Shown here: positions 1 through 13,242 of the stretch, one piece after another
Numbering within the stretch: the first letter of the stretch is position 1
Layout of the letters: each line of letters begins with the position of its first letter
Assembly (NCBI GenBank): GCA_008921705.1
Contig: VFFE01007854.1
Location: 1,414,505-1,478,504 of the forward strand
Reading direction: 5' to 3'
Source of the DNA: Burhinus oedicnemus
Taxonomy: Eukaryota; Chordata; Aves; Charadriiformes; Burhinidae
DNA length: 64,000 bases
Notes under the pieces: model-generated
Databases searched by the model: none
Told to the model about the DNA's origin: nothing
Seen by the model: the letters and a program-made list of their open reading frames with translations, nothing else
Translations under genes and position numbers: made by a program

Positions 1-3000
1 CAGAGGTCAAGCATGTTCACAACATGGAGGTGACATCTCTGTTGATGAGTCTCCTGACTCAGTCCTCTTCTCAGACCACTACACTGCAGTAATTTTTTTC
101 TCTAGCTATTTTTAATGTGGATTCCCTTTTCAAAATCGAAAGGAGATTTAACTTCTTGTTTATTATAATTCCCTTTCTTTACATTCTTCGGAAGAGATCG
201 GTGCCTTTTTTAGTAAATTGCATTATAGGATTCAGTGGGTTTTGTAGTGATTTGTAAAGTATTTGTAAAATGCCTTTGCAAAACCTGAGACGAGGTTCCA
301 GTGTAAAGTTTCAGACTAATCCTGAAGTCACTAAACTCTGTTTTACCGGATCAAAACGTAGTCAGTTTTTAAACACTTTGGGGAAGGGCCCTACACTAGT
401 ACAGATGGCAAACCATTCAACTGGCTCTGGAGTCTATAAAAATAATTCCTTTTTATTACTCCGCTGTTTCACAAGTAATATGAAAATAGGTCTGTTTCTT
501 GATGATTATATTAAGGATAATTGGGAGAAAGTAATAGGGCATCTTCTCATTATTGTCTATGAATTGATGTTCCTCAATTATACCATTTTTATGTGAATGT
601 CCTGTATTTTTTTTTCTTTTTTTTTAAGGGAGTTATTTTGCTTTTCAAGTGTCTTTTCCAAAGGAAATTAACACATATCACGCTTTTAGACAAAGTACTG
701 TAGCGTAATTCATCTCAGCACTGTCCTTTCCTAGCAACCCAAAGTAGGAAATATATGCAGCCAAAGTGTAAAGCTAAACAGCTAGCAGGTTTCTATATTT
801 ACAAGAATCAAAGCAGTTAAATGACTCAGCTGCCTCCTAATGTGGGTTATATTTGAATTTGGGGAGGGTGGAGGGAAGAATGGGACATTATTGCTTTAAC
901 AAGGTTTACTGCTAAACTGAACATATGTTGCTCATAATGTCACTTTCTAAATCAATGAAATTATCATTATAGAACATGTCGACAAATTAGACATGTAAAG
1001 TGCAGGCTGTATGTGGGAGAGATGTAATTTGGCTCTATAAAAAGAAATTAAACAATAAAATATCAATGACAGATGTAGTTAGCTAAAGGTTTTGAGGTTT
1101 AAATACCAATTTGTGAAAAAAAATTATGCAGACCCAATCAGGGTACGAGATAAAAATACCAGCCTTCATGCAACAAGATGATTAAGTATTTGGACCAGAT
1201 GTTCGGAGACCTTAGCTGTGCCCTTTATTTAACTGGCAAGCATGCTGGCAAGTCCTTAAATTTGTAAAATCCAAGTAACGAAGGTTAGCTCAGATGGAAG
1301 TAATAAAACAATCAAATATCAAGAGTCATTCATGTCTGTGCACAATAGATCATGCTACAGTTCTGAACTCCACATTTTAATATACCAGCATAGGTTTTAA
1401 AGGAATAGGCTTTTTGTATTATTTTTTAAGAAACTTACTGAAGGCCTTTTTTTCCTGTTCCAACTTTCAGTTCTCAAAGCAAATGCAGGAATTGAATGCA
1501 TTTGATATGTTTTAGATCCGTTTCCACAGGTTTGCAGATTTTATAGCTCTCGAGTCTCAGCTAAAACTCTGTGTCATAATTCCTGGGTTATAGCTTTGTC
1601 TCGCAGCTGCTATATGGTTGTGGGCAAGGTGTTTAAGACTGAACAATAAAACGTCTGTACCTTCAAAGAAGAATGTCTTGCAGGTTAAGGGATGACTTCT
1701 GTTTCAGACTCTTCTTTCGACTTTGCAGAGTGATCAATCACTTTGTGCCTTGTCTTTTCCTATTCACAAACAGCAGGGTGACACGAGCTAATCTTTTAGC
1801 TCATTTTCTCTCTTGGGCATAGTCTCACTCCTAAGCACACCGGAGCTGCTGTGCACAACCGTGTTGTGGCAGACCAACGTTGTGATCTGCAATCACATGT
1901 CTTGGGGTCCTGGCTGGGCCATGCTACAGCTCCTGTCTGACCTGCGCACCAAACTCTCCTTCCTGTGGAAACCAGGGCAGTGGATGCGGGGAGGGAGTTC
2001 CACACATATTTGGATCTTACCAGAGTGTGGAATGGGGATGTATACCGAGCTCGGAAATACTAGATCCCTGCCTTTGATGCAGCCACTCTGCTTGGACGGT
2101 GACTAGCAGAGATGGCCCAGATCTTGTTTAAGCCTTCAAGACATTGCCATAATATAATCAGCAGCAATTCTGAGGGCATAAATAAAAGATAACATTCATG
2201 AGGTTTTCAGAGGGATGACATAGTGTGCATAAAACATTTGAATACCACAGACAGAGCAGATGAAAAGGGATTGAGTTGTAAATAAGAAATCATTCCTTGA
2301 TGGGCTGATGTAGTTTGGCAGTAGAAGATGGGTTTCATCTGATCAGTGTAGGCATCTACAGTGTGTAGAAAGCATCTCGGCTATTCACCCCCACTCTTTA
2401 CTGCCCTTATAGATAACGAAGAAAAAGATGCTTCTCAGGCATAATGTAACTCTTCTGAAAATAAATCTTTAAAATAGATTTATTTTAGCTACAGCCCAAA
2501 AATGCCTGTTCCTCACCATTAACTCTGGAGAGAGTCTATGGTGACTAGCTCAGATGTGGATATCTGCTGGATAAATATGAAAAGGCAAATTAAATGTGTG
2601 CCAACTGCAGTGACCATCAATTGGTTGCTTTTCAGCATGCCTTGATACCGTAACCCCACCTTAGGAAGCATTACAGACAGTTAGAAAGTTAAAGAAAATA
2701 AATGCATGAAAAATATTGACATGAAAAGTTTCCTGTTTCTTATGAGAAGCTTGATTTGATATTCCCCACAATTTAGGAAAATGAATGCAGCCATATGAGT
2801 AGAGGAATATACTCTTGTGTACTCCATTGCTCTTGTGTAATGTTCTTTGAAATATGGGCTCCAGCACCTCTGTTACCATGGTGTCACTTGCAAAACATTT
2901 GTAAGCCTGCTAGGGACATCAGAACTTGATTAATTAATCTCTACAAAATGCTTTGAGTTTCACTGGGTGAAGGATACTCAGGGTTAGTTTCTTTGGCCTT

Positions 3001-4380
3001 GTCTTATGAGGAGCTGTACCTTCAAAAGATGGGTGAAGGTATGTGAAAATTATTGTTTGCCCCAAGGTAGATTAACGAGTCCTGAAAAATGAGGTTTTGT
3101 AAATTCATTTTGACCCTTCTTTTTTCCCCATTTCCTTTTAAAGGGCAGATCCCAGTCCTATTCAAATGACTACACTCAGTGTACTGACTGCTCTAAGTGT
3201 AAAGTCTTACTCACTCTGGGCAAGCTGGGAACACAGCTTTCGTTATTCAAAAGCACTTAAATGAAGTGAAATACCTTCTTTTAAGTGATTGTCTGAGCAT
3301 AGAAGAGAGATGGGACTTGTAGGAAGAAGTAATGTCTTTTCTGAGACAAACTGATAGAAGTGAAAAGAAACAGACAAGCTTTAACGGGCTTTTGTCCTGG
3401 AAAGATTGTTTTTTTCCAACACTATCATTTATTCTAATAAAAGGTATTACCTCTCCCTATAAACCTTGCCTCTCACCTCTTAACGTTTCTTATACTGATA
3501 CTTCTTTTTATTCCTGTTTTTGAAGCTATATGGATTTAGAAAGAGTCCATATCCATCTTCTGCAGTTTCCAAGTGCTTAAAACACTCTGCCTGTAGAATT
3601 TATACTGTATATGGAGTGCTCTCCAAGAGCTGCACTTACGTAACAGTGCTTGATTGAATGTCTTGTTTTCCACGTGCAAGTCCAACAGGCTGGAAATCAG
3701 CACTGCTGAGAAATACCTGCTTTCTGAAAATCATTAGTCTTTTTTTGCCCTCCCTAATTAATTTTCTTGTACCGCTAGAGAGTTGCACTAGAGGTGCCAA
3801 GTTGACTGAATCTGGATCACGCTCCGATGTAACCTGGGCTTGCCTAGGGGTCTGCTAAGATCCCCTGCTCACTGCTACTGGGGCTATTTGTGAGATTGAC
3901 ATAACTTTATTCCCAGAATTCATGCTGGAGTTATATTTAATTGCTTCTGTTCTTCTCTGGAAATGATTAGAAAGATGTTCACTTTGTCTCTAAGATGCCT
4001 CAAAAAGGAGGAAGCTTCTGGGTATTCATACTGAACTTTCCAATCGCTCTGTTTCTCTGCACAAACTAAAAATTATCTACAGTTCTTTGGACAAAGGCAA
4101 AATTACCTTGTCTACTGAACTGATTGAAAATAGCATCCCTCCTGTGTTACCCAGCTTGGACTATTTTTTGTACCTGCTAATTGGGGTTAGTTCTACTGTG
4201 CTCTTTGCCAAACTGCCAGGGCGCTGCTTCACCAAACTGAGACAAGCTTTGTCTCTAAGAGCTATGACCCCCGTTTTGACCAATCTCCTCCAGAAAGATT
4301 ATGCCTAGAAGGCAAATACCCCCAAAATTGGCAGAGTCTGATAGTCCTAGTATAGAGAAAAAATAAGCAGAGAGATTATA
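1..4380. other. Unique AT-rich non-coding stretch
   Basis: No gene or repeat family is recognised here. All six frames are broken by frequent stops, and the short open frames (up to about 108 codons) show no family motifs. A GC-richer block at about 1806-2105 stands out from the AT-rich surroundings. It is open in both directions for 70-97 codons but matches nothing I recognise. The rest is ordinary intergenic or intronic sequence with scattered AATAAA motifs that have no transcript context. Confidence 0.6.
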
Positions 4381-4970
4381 TATTGGAGGGACAACACGGC
4401 AGCACATAAGCAATCCAGGAGGTTCCGGGAGTGCACTGATAACTTCCTCCTCCAAGTGATAGAGGAGCCAATGAGGAGAGGTGTTCTGCTGGACCTTGTA
4501 TACACCAACAATGAGAGACTTGTTGGGGTTGTGAAGGTCAAAGGTAGCCGTGGATGCAGTGACCATAAGATGGGAGAGTTCAGGATACTGAGGGCAGGAA
4601 AGAGGTTGAAAAGCAAGCTCACAATCCTGGATTCAGGAAAACAGACTTTGGCATCTTCACAGATCTGTTCAGAAGAGTCACGTGAGAAAAGGCACTGGAG
4701 GGAAGGAGGCCCCAAGAAACTTGGTTCATATTCAAGGATCACCTCCTCCAGGCTCAAAAGAGTTCCATTCCAACAAATATGAAGTCAGGCAAAAATGCCA
4801 GGAGGCCAGCATGGATGAACAAGGAGCCCCTGGCCAAACTCAAACACAAAAAAGAGGCATATGGTGGGTGGAAGCAACCGGCTCTAGGCAGCCCTGCTTG
4901 AGCAGGGGGTTGTACCAGGTGAACTCCAGAGGTCCCTTCCAGCTGCAACTATTCTACGGTTTTGTGATTC
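4381..4970 (+). mobile_element. CR1 LINE, internally deleted (endonuclease part joined to 3' UTR)
   Basis: This is a fragment of a CR1 non-LTR retrotransposon. From 4381 the translation follows the C-terminal half of the CR1 ORF2 endonuclease: YWRDNTAAHKQSRRF at the start, then an LLDLVYTNN block near 4490 and a GCSDH block near 4553, the family's conserved SDH catalytic motif. Two small frame changes follow. At about 4873-4877 the sequence jumps from the linker after the endonuclease (the KEAYGGWK region) straight to the end of ORF2 and the 3' UTR ('aaccggctctaggcagccct'). It ends in the usual 'ggtcccttccagctgcaact' block and 'tgtgattc' at 4970. The whole reverse transcriptase is therefore missing. 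The copy cannot move by itself. CR1 copies are normally 5'-truncated, so an internal deletion is less common. Family identity is clear; the exact 5' edge is uncertain by about 20 bases. Confidence 0.9.
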
Positions 4971-7900
4971 TTGATATCTGCCATCATGTCTTGAAAACTG
5001 TCTGATTAGAGACAAAATACATTTTTCAAGCTATATAAAATATGAAGACATCACATCTGGCTCACTGAAACACTAAATGCTAGAGTCTGGGTGTTGGTCT
5101 GGCATTGTATCAACTCCTGTTTTCACCTCTGGGCACTGGCCACTGGGTGCTGGAGATCGAGTTGACCTTTAGTTGGAGCCAGAATGTTTTTAACATCTGG
5201 CCAAAGAAACCCAGCAAGTAGCAGCAATTTCTAACTGCATTTCCATGGCATTTTTTCACTGTCAGGGAATGAGTTTTGTAGACATAAATGGCAAAAATGA
5301 CAGAATATAAACTTCCTTTCACTTCACTGAGGGTATATGAGGGTATTTGAGAAGGACTACAGCATCCAAGTGTTCATTAATGTAGTTTTCTGCAGCTATA
5401 AGACATACTTTTTAGAATAATTCCTGGTGGAGTTTAATTGGAGCAGTTAAAAATTTTTGAAACTTTTTTTTGATGCAAAGCTATTTTCAGTGAAATGGAA
5501 TGTCCCTATTTGTAAAATTTGCAGGTTTGGGCTGGGGGGAAGAAAATCAGACCATGAATTTTCAGTTTTGCAGTCATAATCTGGAAAATAAAGGAAACTT
5601 TAAAAAAAAATTTATTAATACTTACTAAATGAGCATTTCTGTGATATTTTTTTTCCTCAAGGCAAAAGAAATTATTTTCTGACTAGCTGTCTTTGTAATA
5701 TGTATTTTGCATAACAGGTTGTATCAGCCCTTTCTCCCATAAGCAGTATAAGCAAATATAAATTGTTGGCATGAATCCAGACAGCTGGCCTCAGTGGGAC
5801 ATCTTCCTTGGTCATGCCTTTGAATCTAAAAACTGCAAACAAAAGGCGGCGGTGAATAAGTCACCCTTTTCACACTGGGCTCCAGTTACATCTGGTGCTT
5901 GTTGAGGGAGGGCGTTTGAATTTTGCAGTCAGTCCTTGGGCAGCTGTTAAGTTTGTAGCCATATCTGAGTCTGAATTCTCATGAATTGGAAGTACTTAAA
6001 CTCCACTGTGATTCCCATATCCCACAACCATGGGAACCGTGAGAAAACTTAGACTGATTGATTGGACTCTTTGAGTCACCTAACTTTTGTCAGGGATGTG
6101 AATCTGGAAAGCCAAAATAAGTTTTCTTCAGGCAGCGGTTCACTAGAGATTTCTCTATGCTGTTTAATAATATGACTGTTCCCAAAGAAAACCAAGAAAT
6201 TGTATGCTTCCTCTCATCTGTCATCAATAAAATTAATTTGCCTTCAGAGTCATAATGAAATGTTTCTCAAAGGAAACTTATTTTACATGTATTTTTATTT
6301 CTTCTTTTGAGTTGAGTATCTTCTGCATATTCTGCTGATTATATTTATAAATGCACGCTATTTTGAAATCTGAAATTAAAAGGTCTTCAAGCATAAAAAA
6401 TGCAAAATCTGATAATAGTGTCTTGGTCCGTTTTTCTCTCCTTCAGCCTTAGTCCCATGAAACCACAATGTTAGGAGTTATTAATTCCCTGTTATTTATT
6501 GGTTATCTAAAGACTTCATCCTTCTTGTGATATCTTAATATATTAAGTGTTTTCTATGGAAATGATTAAAGTATTACAAGCAGAAGATTGGGATATTGCT
6601 TGAGCAGTTCCAAAGTTTCCAAGGAAACAGAGATCCTATTACCAGTCCCTTTCCTACAGAAGTTAGGTACAAGATGTTGCAAGCTGTGCCATTGACTTCA
6701 GTAGGACTATTCCTAACATGTGCAGTTCAGTATGTGAAATATGCCTACTTGGGCTACTTTTAAAATACCTTAAACTGTATACAAATTTACCTCTATGTCA
6801 TGCTTCCCAGGCTTTTGAACTTCTCTTGTACTTTTTGAGAGGACTATCTGTATGAAAAATATTAAAACTTTACAGCAGAAGTTTAGCTTTTGGTGTAAAA
6901 AAAAAACTGCTGTGGATTCTGAATGTGATCTGTCCAGGCATCACAGGGGTCGATCAGCTTTGGTTAGCTTCACAGTTTTGGTCCACCTTCATCCCAAAGA
7001 AATATCAGAGCTTCTCCAGAGCTCTAAGGCAATTAACACATTTCAGCAAACATTTTTACCACAATGAGAAGGAAAATGCAAAATAAATTATGAGTTCTAC
7101 AACTCTCCATATTACCTCATGACCAGCCTTCCTAATCAAATACGTGAATTGTTGTTCATACTTCCACTGGAGTACATACAAGCTTCACTGCTGCTGTATC
7201 AGGGCCCCTCATCCCTTCATAGGGGAGGTCTGGGACAGCACAAGGATGTGCAGGCAGGTCCCCAAGGGCTGAAGTGGTGTTACGGCCATAGGACAGCCTT
7301 GCAAATTTATTGGAAGGAGGAGGGGGGCACGATTTTCCAGTGCTTTGCTGAATTGGGACCTGTATAATCTTGTTTCCAGGTGGTTTTTTCTTAGTTTCTC
7401 TCACGCTACTTTACATTGGCTTTACAGAATCTTGGTGTATTAGATATATTGCAAATGATGTCTTAAATATCACTGATGGCTCCCTGAAGTATATTCTCTG
7501 TTAAACCGTTCAGTCTGATTTAAATGACCAAAGCTACAGAACTCCCACCAGCTCCCCGAGGAAGCTCTTGAGACTCTAACAGATCTCACCTTCCAGTCAG
7601 CAAGACTCTCTTATTTAATTTTGCTCGCCTATTACCTGCAGCCACTTCTTGCACCCTAAGCATGCCATTTGCACTTTCACTGTGATGTGTTATAGCTTAG
7701 GATACAAATGACTTAACTGTCTGTTGGTTATGTCTAGTCTTTCGTTCAGAAAAGATGTGGATAGAAAAGCATATAGCAGAAAAACTGTTACATATTTTAT
7801 ACCTAAGCCTAAGAGGTTATTCCCTGGATCTTCTACCTTACTCTATTTTTACTGTTTCCTGTTTTAATTGACTTAACATGGATAGCTAAGGAGAAGTACT

Positions 7901-10495
7901 AATCCTATCAATTGCACTCTCTAATTCCCAGTACCTTTGTTCAGGTCAAACTAGAAGTCTTCTTTAACGACTGCCTTTAAAGACCTTTTCATGAACTGTA
8001 TCAAAAGGTAGAAGTTTTTAATTTCTGAAAGTTGAATTGGAAATAGAAAAAAATTCTAAAAGCTGCTGTTGCTGGGTTTTTTTAAGGTAATGCATCTGGC
8101 ACTGCAATTTTAAAAACAGACTGGGAGATTTAGCAACTCTATTTTCCATAAGTTTACAAAGGTATTTAATAAAGGCAGCTTTACATTAAAAACGCTTGTT
8201 CTGGAACAAAAATGTAAGCCATACATCTTTTCTCTGATATCTTAAGTGAAGCTGGTTTCATACTGTAGACTTTGGATAGATTGGCATTAAATGTCAGAAA
8301 GAGAATATGAAAATCAGAATGTGGGTTTCAAGAAGTCTGGGTGTGGATTTCTAGGCTGCCTTAACATTGCACAGGGCATTTGCAGGGACAAATACGTATG
8401 CAATAAGAATCTAATTGTCCTAATTGTCCCTGTAAGTCCAACACATCTTCCTTATGTACAGTTTAGTTAACTAAGGTAACGTTCAAGTTTGTCTCAAGCC
8501 ACATTAAGATAAGGAACAAGGGATGGCCTTGTTGGACTGAAGAAGACAATCTTCATCCAAAGATCTGCCATCAGCACAAAGTGGGATTCATCCAATATTG
8601 AATGTATATATTTTTTTCTAGCTCTGATCTGTCTTTCCCTTGTCACTTGTAAACTTCAAAGTAAGGGCTCTGGCGTGAGGGATTTCTCATCTTGGACAGC
8701 ACTTTTGGATGCTAACATAATGCAGTAATGACTCACCTTCAAATTCAAAATGTTCTGCTCAAGAAATCACAGTTGATCATGACTTGCACCATACCGATCA
8801 AGGATGAGTCTTGCTTCTCACTGTGTAGGGTCATTTCAGGGAGAACATCAGGCTATATGCACCTCCTGCACAGTACCAACAATACAATGAAGCTAACAGC
8901 ATTTTTTCTTTCGTATTTCTCAGCCCTAAGAGCCAATCCTGCAGGAAGTTAATACCTCCTCTAATGTCCTTCAGTTTCATTGATTTCAATGGTGCTCAGT
9001 GCCTTAAAAGATGAGGTAACACATTTGAATAAAACGTAAACGCACCTGTAAAAACAGGGTAAATATAATAATTAAAAGTGACAATCAGTCATGATAAATT
9101 TAAATGGAAGTGATTTTTGCCTGTTACGTTCAGCTTTCATTCATTCAGCGGACATTTCCATTTTAAGTCTTTGTACCTTTAATTATTTCAGATATGAAAT
9201 AGCTGCTGTTTCAAGAACGTACACTTCAGCAGAACATACAATCAGAATAACTTTCATGCAGTAAAACCAATTTGACTTGTGTGGAAGTGAAATGCAAATA
9301 GGCAGCGGTAGCATTAGTCAGAAGGTTTGTCTATGCGTGACAGTTGCTTTTTAGCCCCTGTGATAAAGTGAAAGAGCATGGCATTGTCACCTGCCTGTCT
9401 CTTCATCCATCATTAGTTAGACCAGGATTGGTTAAGGTGTCATATATGCTGACTGATGTAGCGGGATGCTGTTCAACATTGGTTGCTATGGGTCCCGGAG
9501 TCACTAAATCCCTTTTTATTCCTATTCACACTCAGGGTCTATAAAAGGTGCCACATCCCTTTGTTAAAAAGTACGAGCTGGCACCAAACCCTACAGATAT
9601 GACAGGCATCATCTCTCTGAATACCTGTAGGAACCTCAGACGTGCTTTCTGGAGTATTTTATAAAAAAAAAAGGGAAAACTAAATATTTTCCCTTTTTTT
9701 TAGAGAACTGGAGGGATTAAGACCACAGCTTGTCTGTGTGATATACCTCCCAAGATTTGCTACTGACCGAGCTTTCGGTAGTTTTCTCATACCTCCCTAG
9801 TACCCTACAAAAGCTCTCAAAAATCAGAAGGAGTCTTTGAGATTTCAGACTCTGGTTAGCCTAAAAAGAATGGTTCAGAAGAAGCACTTAAGTAAGAAAT
9901 TGTGGGACCAAGATAAGCTATTCCAAGAGGGTCTCCTTCCAATTTAATAATCTAATATGTATGTGATTAGTGTTTATAGGAAAACCAAGCTGTTGGTTTT
10001 TGAGGCAGAGACAACAGTGTTTGTTTTTTCCAGCTTCTCACAGCATCTAAATCTGATCTCTCTTGTTATTTGATGCAAATGTTTGTTTGGAACTTTCTCT
10101 ATTTTCTTTGTTTCTGAAATTTGGGGTTGGAAAGCATATGTACATCTTTAGAAAGCAAAGAACAAGAAGTCTTATTTATTTTGCTTCTATTGGGCCATTT
10201 GTACTGTTTCTGCTGCATGCTCCTGATTAAGATCAGTATTTTCAAGTATCATTAAAATCAATATGTACTTATACAAAACATAGTGTGTGTATCAAAAAAT
10301 CGAAGCCAATATTATGCTAACTACTGTAAAGACGATACAGACATGAGGAATAGCAAAGGTTTCTAACTAAAGAGCTGCATGCCATTGCAAGCACATTACC
10401 ACCTTACTTTCACACTGTAATTTGTCCTGTACAACGATCATATTTCAATGTTTTTCACAGTCATCACACAAATTATAAAAGCTCATTCGGCTTGC
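4971..10495. other. Unique AT-rich non-coding stretch
   Basis: No gene or recognisable transposon is seen in this 5.5 kb. It holds short A/T runs and one perfect A/T-rich hairpin at 9665-9701, listed separately. Open frames of up to 82 codons at 7119-7404 overlap on both strands and resemble no known family. A short tandem duplication of 'ctaattgtc' lies near 8411-8428. Confidence 0.6.
9665..9701. repeat. Perfect 15-bp inverted repeat (hairpin)
   Basis: The left arm AAAAAAAAGGGAAAA (9665-9679) is the exact reverse complement of the right arm TTTTCCCTTTTTTTT (9687-9701). The arms are separated by a 7-base loop, CTAAATA. No flanking transposon is recognised. It could form a cruciform or an RNA stem if transcribed. 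It may also be a chance pairing of homopolymer runs, though the central GGG/CCC makes it a true palindrome and not merely A-run against T-run. Confidence 0.8.
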
Positions 10496-10921
10496 CATAG
10501 AATCACAGAATTATAGAATCATAGAATCACCTAGGTTGGAAGGGACCTTTAAGATCATCAAGTCCAACCATCAACCTAACACTGCCAAAACTGCCACTAA
10601 ACCATGTACCTCAACACCACGTCTACCCGGCTTTTAAATACCTCCAGGGATGGTGACCCTACCACTTCCCTGGGCAGCCTGGTCCAATGCTGCACAACCC
10701 TTTCGGCAAAGAAATTTTTCCTAATGTCCAATCTAAACCTCCCTTGGTGCAACTCGAGGCCACTTCTTCTTGTCCTATCGCTTCTTACTTGGGAGAAGAG
10801 ACCAACCCCCACCTCTCTACAGCCTCCTTTCAGGTAGTTGTAGAGAGCGATAAGGTCTCCCCTCAGCCTCCTCTTCTCCAGGCCAAACACCTCCAGTTCC
10901 CTCAGCCACTCTTCGTAAGAC
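10496..10921 (-). mobile_element. CR1 LINE, 5'-truncated 3' end
   Basis: This is the last 426 bp of a CR1 element, read on the minus strand. The 3' end lies at the left, where repeats of 'atagaatcac' are followed by 'ctaggttggaagggacct'. Reading inward on the minus strand, the C-terminal ORF2 segment shows [15 protein letters not shown] and [17 protein letters not shown]. These are typical of the region after the reverse transcriptase. The 5' truncation is at about 10921, in the block that encodes [12 protein letters not shown]. It shares the 'tttaaaa..cgggtagacgtggtg' block with the copy at 41165-41437, so both belong to the same CR1 subfamily. It is non-autonomous. Confidence 0.95.
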
Positions 10922-10991
10922 ATAGAGTGAGATGGAACCAAAGGGACAAGTAGAAACTTGCAGACACAATAAATTATTTGATATTCTTTAC

Positions 10992-11020
10992 ATATTGAAA
11001 ACAATATTTTCAATATTGTT
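10992..11020. repeat. Two overlapping, mutually exclusive short palindromes
   Basis: ATATTGAAAA (10992-11001) pairs with TTTTCAATAT (11007-11016) around a 5-base loop. AACAATATT (11000-11008) pairs with AATATTGTT (11012-11020) around a 3-base loop. Only one of the two can form at a time. The site lies about 70 bp beyond the truncated 5' edge of the neighbouring CR1 copy. Confidence 0.75.
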
Positions 11021-12140
11021 ACTGTTCTTATTGTTTTCGTTACTATCTCAACACGTTCTGTAGGGCTTTACAACCAAGAATTTCATTACATATATGACAC
11101 TGGATCTGCAGGTAAGAGTTATACCACATCAAACAATTCTATTTCTTAAAGGCATCATCTTAAATGTATAGTTCCATTACTTGCAACTGGGTTTGCAGAT
11201 TGAGTACTGGTTTATGAAGTATTAATTCTTGTTTTATTTTTTAAAATACTGCTTTCTTAGTTTAAAAAAATCGATATATACAATAGCAAACATTTTCCCA
11301 CTGGGTTACAAGCAATTAGAATCCACCAAGAGAAAAGTCATCTGCCAATTGCAAACATTGTACTTAAAAACAAATCCTCAATGCTATCTGACTAAGCCAA
11401 TGTTTAAGCAAACAAATATATTCAAATATTCAAAGATATAGTTTATGTAGTAACACTTTTTGCTGAGCTTAATTCAAAAATCATTGCAGTGTAGTAAACA
11501 GAACACCCCCTAAAACAGAGATTAAAACAAGCGATGATAGAACTGCATATAAATTACAAAATAACCACAGGTATATGAATCTTTATTGCTGAAAGAGACC
11601 ACATTTCACAGTAAACACAAGAGGTGGTGGTGGGGTGACAGAAAAAATAACCGTTTAAATAAAAAATAATAGGATGTTATCGGTCTGTGGTATGGTCACA
11701 GTGTTTGACAATGCTCAGATCACGCACCAGACCAACAATGTCTCGTTCTTATGGACATATATTGTATTATAAATATGTATTATATACAGACATAGTATTA
11801 TGCATTTGGCTGCATCTTATTGATCATAAGACTTAAAGACAAAACATAAGATTTACTTTTTCATTCTTTTTTGAGTCTATAGGGCACACTTGATTCACAT
11901 TTTCATACTATTCTTCAAGGTCTTATGGATGTGAAAATTCATAGTTTTAATAAAAGATGAGTTTTTTTCTGTTTTCATACAACTCATTAAATCACAGGAC
12001 TTGGCAATATTGCTGTGAATTTATAGGCATGCATAATAAAGACTAGGAGAAGGAACTCTGAATTTGTTGTCTTTGAACATATCTTTGACTTTCAAGGCAC
12101 ACACTTTTATTTAGGGATATTTGCATGAAGCTTTAACCCC

Positions 12141-12178
12141 TTTTCTTTTTTCTTTTTTTCTTTTTTTTTTTTTTTTTC
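12141..12178. repeat. T-rich polypyrimidine tract
   Basis: This is a run of about 38 bases that is almost all T with a few C. It is simple low-complexity sequence. No retroposon body with a matching poly-A orientation is recognised beside it. Confidence 0.9.
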
Positions 12179-13242
12179 CTATCAAACTGTAAAGCCCTAG
12201 TCTCTGAACTGGTGTTGAGTGCCCGGCACTAGGGACTGTACTGAACGGTCAGCAGCAAATCTGCCTCCCATAATTTGTATGCAATGCTGCAGCTCGTTCA
12301 GCAACGGCAACGGGAGGTTACATTGCCCACTGCTTGGTTTAATTGGAGTTAAGTAGATCTATTATGTCAATGTGCCCTATACACTAGCTGTTTATTTTGA
12401 TTAATGCATGCATTCCTATGAGTGAAATGTGTGTGTGAGAGAAAAACTTTTAGAATAAATAAGCGAACAGTAAGAAGGTGTTATATAGACTAATTTTCCC
12501 AAGAGATATGTGTATTTTTAATGCTTCCCCAGGCTGGGGTATCCAACTTCAGACTCTTTGATAGATTTGCTGCTCAGGATGAGAAGTACTCAGCAATTCT
12601 TGTATTTCCCAAGTTGGGACTCTAAGAATTTAGATGCTCAAAATCACCAGTCTTGCTTAAATTTTGTTACTTCTAATTTGTGACAAAAAGAATAGTGAGT
12701 AAACTGTCAGTGGGGATCTGGCCAAAAGGCACATAGAGCCTTGAAAGGGGCAGTTTAAAAGAATAAGATTTCAAATAAGACAGGGGGAAAAACAGCTGAG
12801 AAGAAACTTCTCAAGTTTGCTTGTAAGCAAAGGATATAGAGCTTGCAAGGGTATTGTGACAGGGGAAAGAGCAAAGGTTAAGGGCAGAGAAAGGAGGAGA
12901 AAGCTGCTGTCTACAGGTGTCAGACTGGCAAATAGTGACGCAGTTTTCAGGGCTGTCATCTTCCTGGACTGTAACCAAAAAAAGGGGTTTTACTTTGACA
13001 GGCTCGCAGGAGAGGAGATGACTCTCCTGGAGAACACAAGGGGTAGATGAACCTAATTGAAAAGAAAACGTGAGAACGGGGACAGAAACCTTTCCAGACA
13101 AACTCCATCAAGGTCAGGTAAATTCGAGTCCCTTCCAGTATCAGCTGAATCTTCCTGGTGGTTACAAAGGGAACTTAAATGACTCATTTATGCTAAATGC
13201 CTAAAACCAAGGCATCAGCCCTGTGCCATCTGTGAGTGATAC

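Noticed and set aside
13120..13140. tRNA B-box-like 'aattcgagtcc'
   Set aside because: The B box lacks the leading GG, and no A box or cloverleaf fits upstream.
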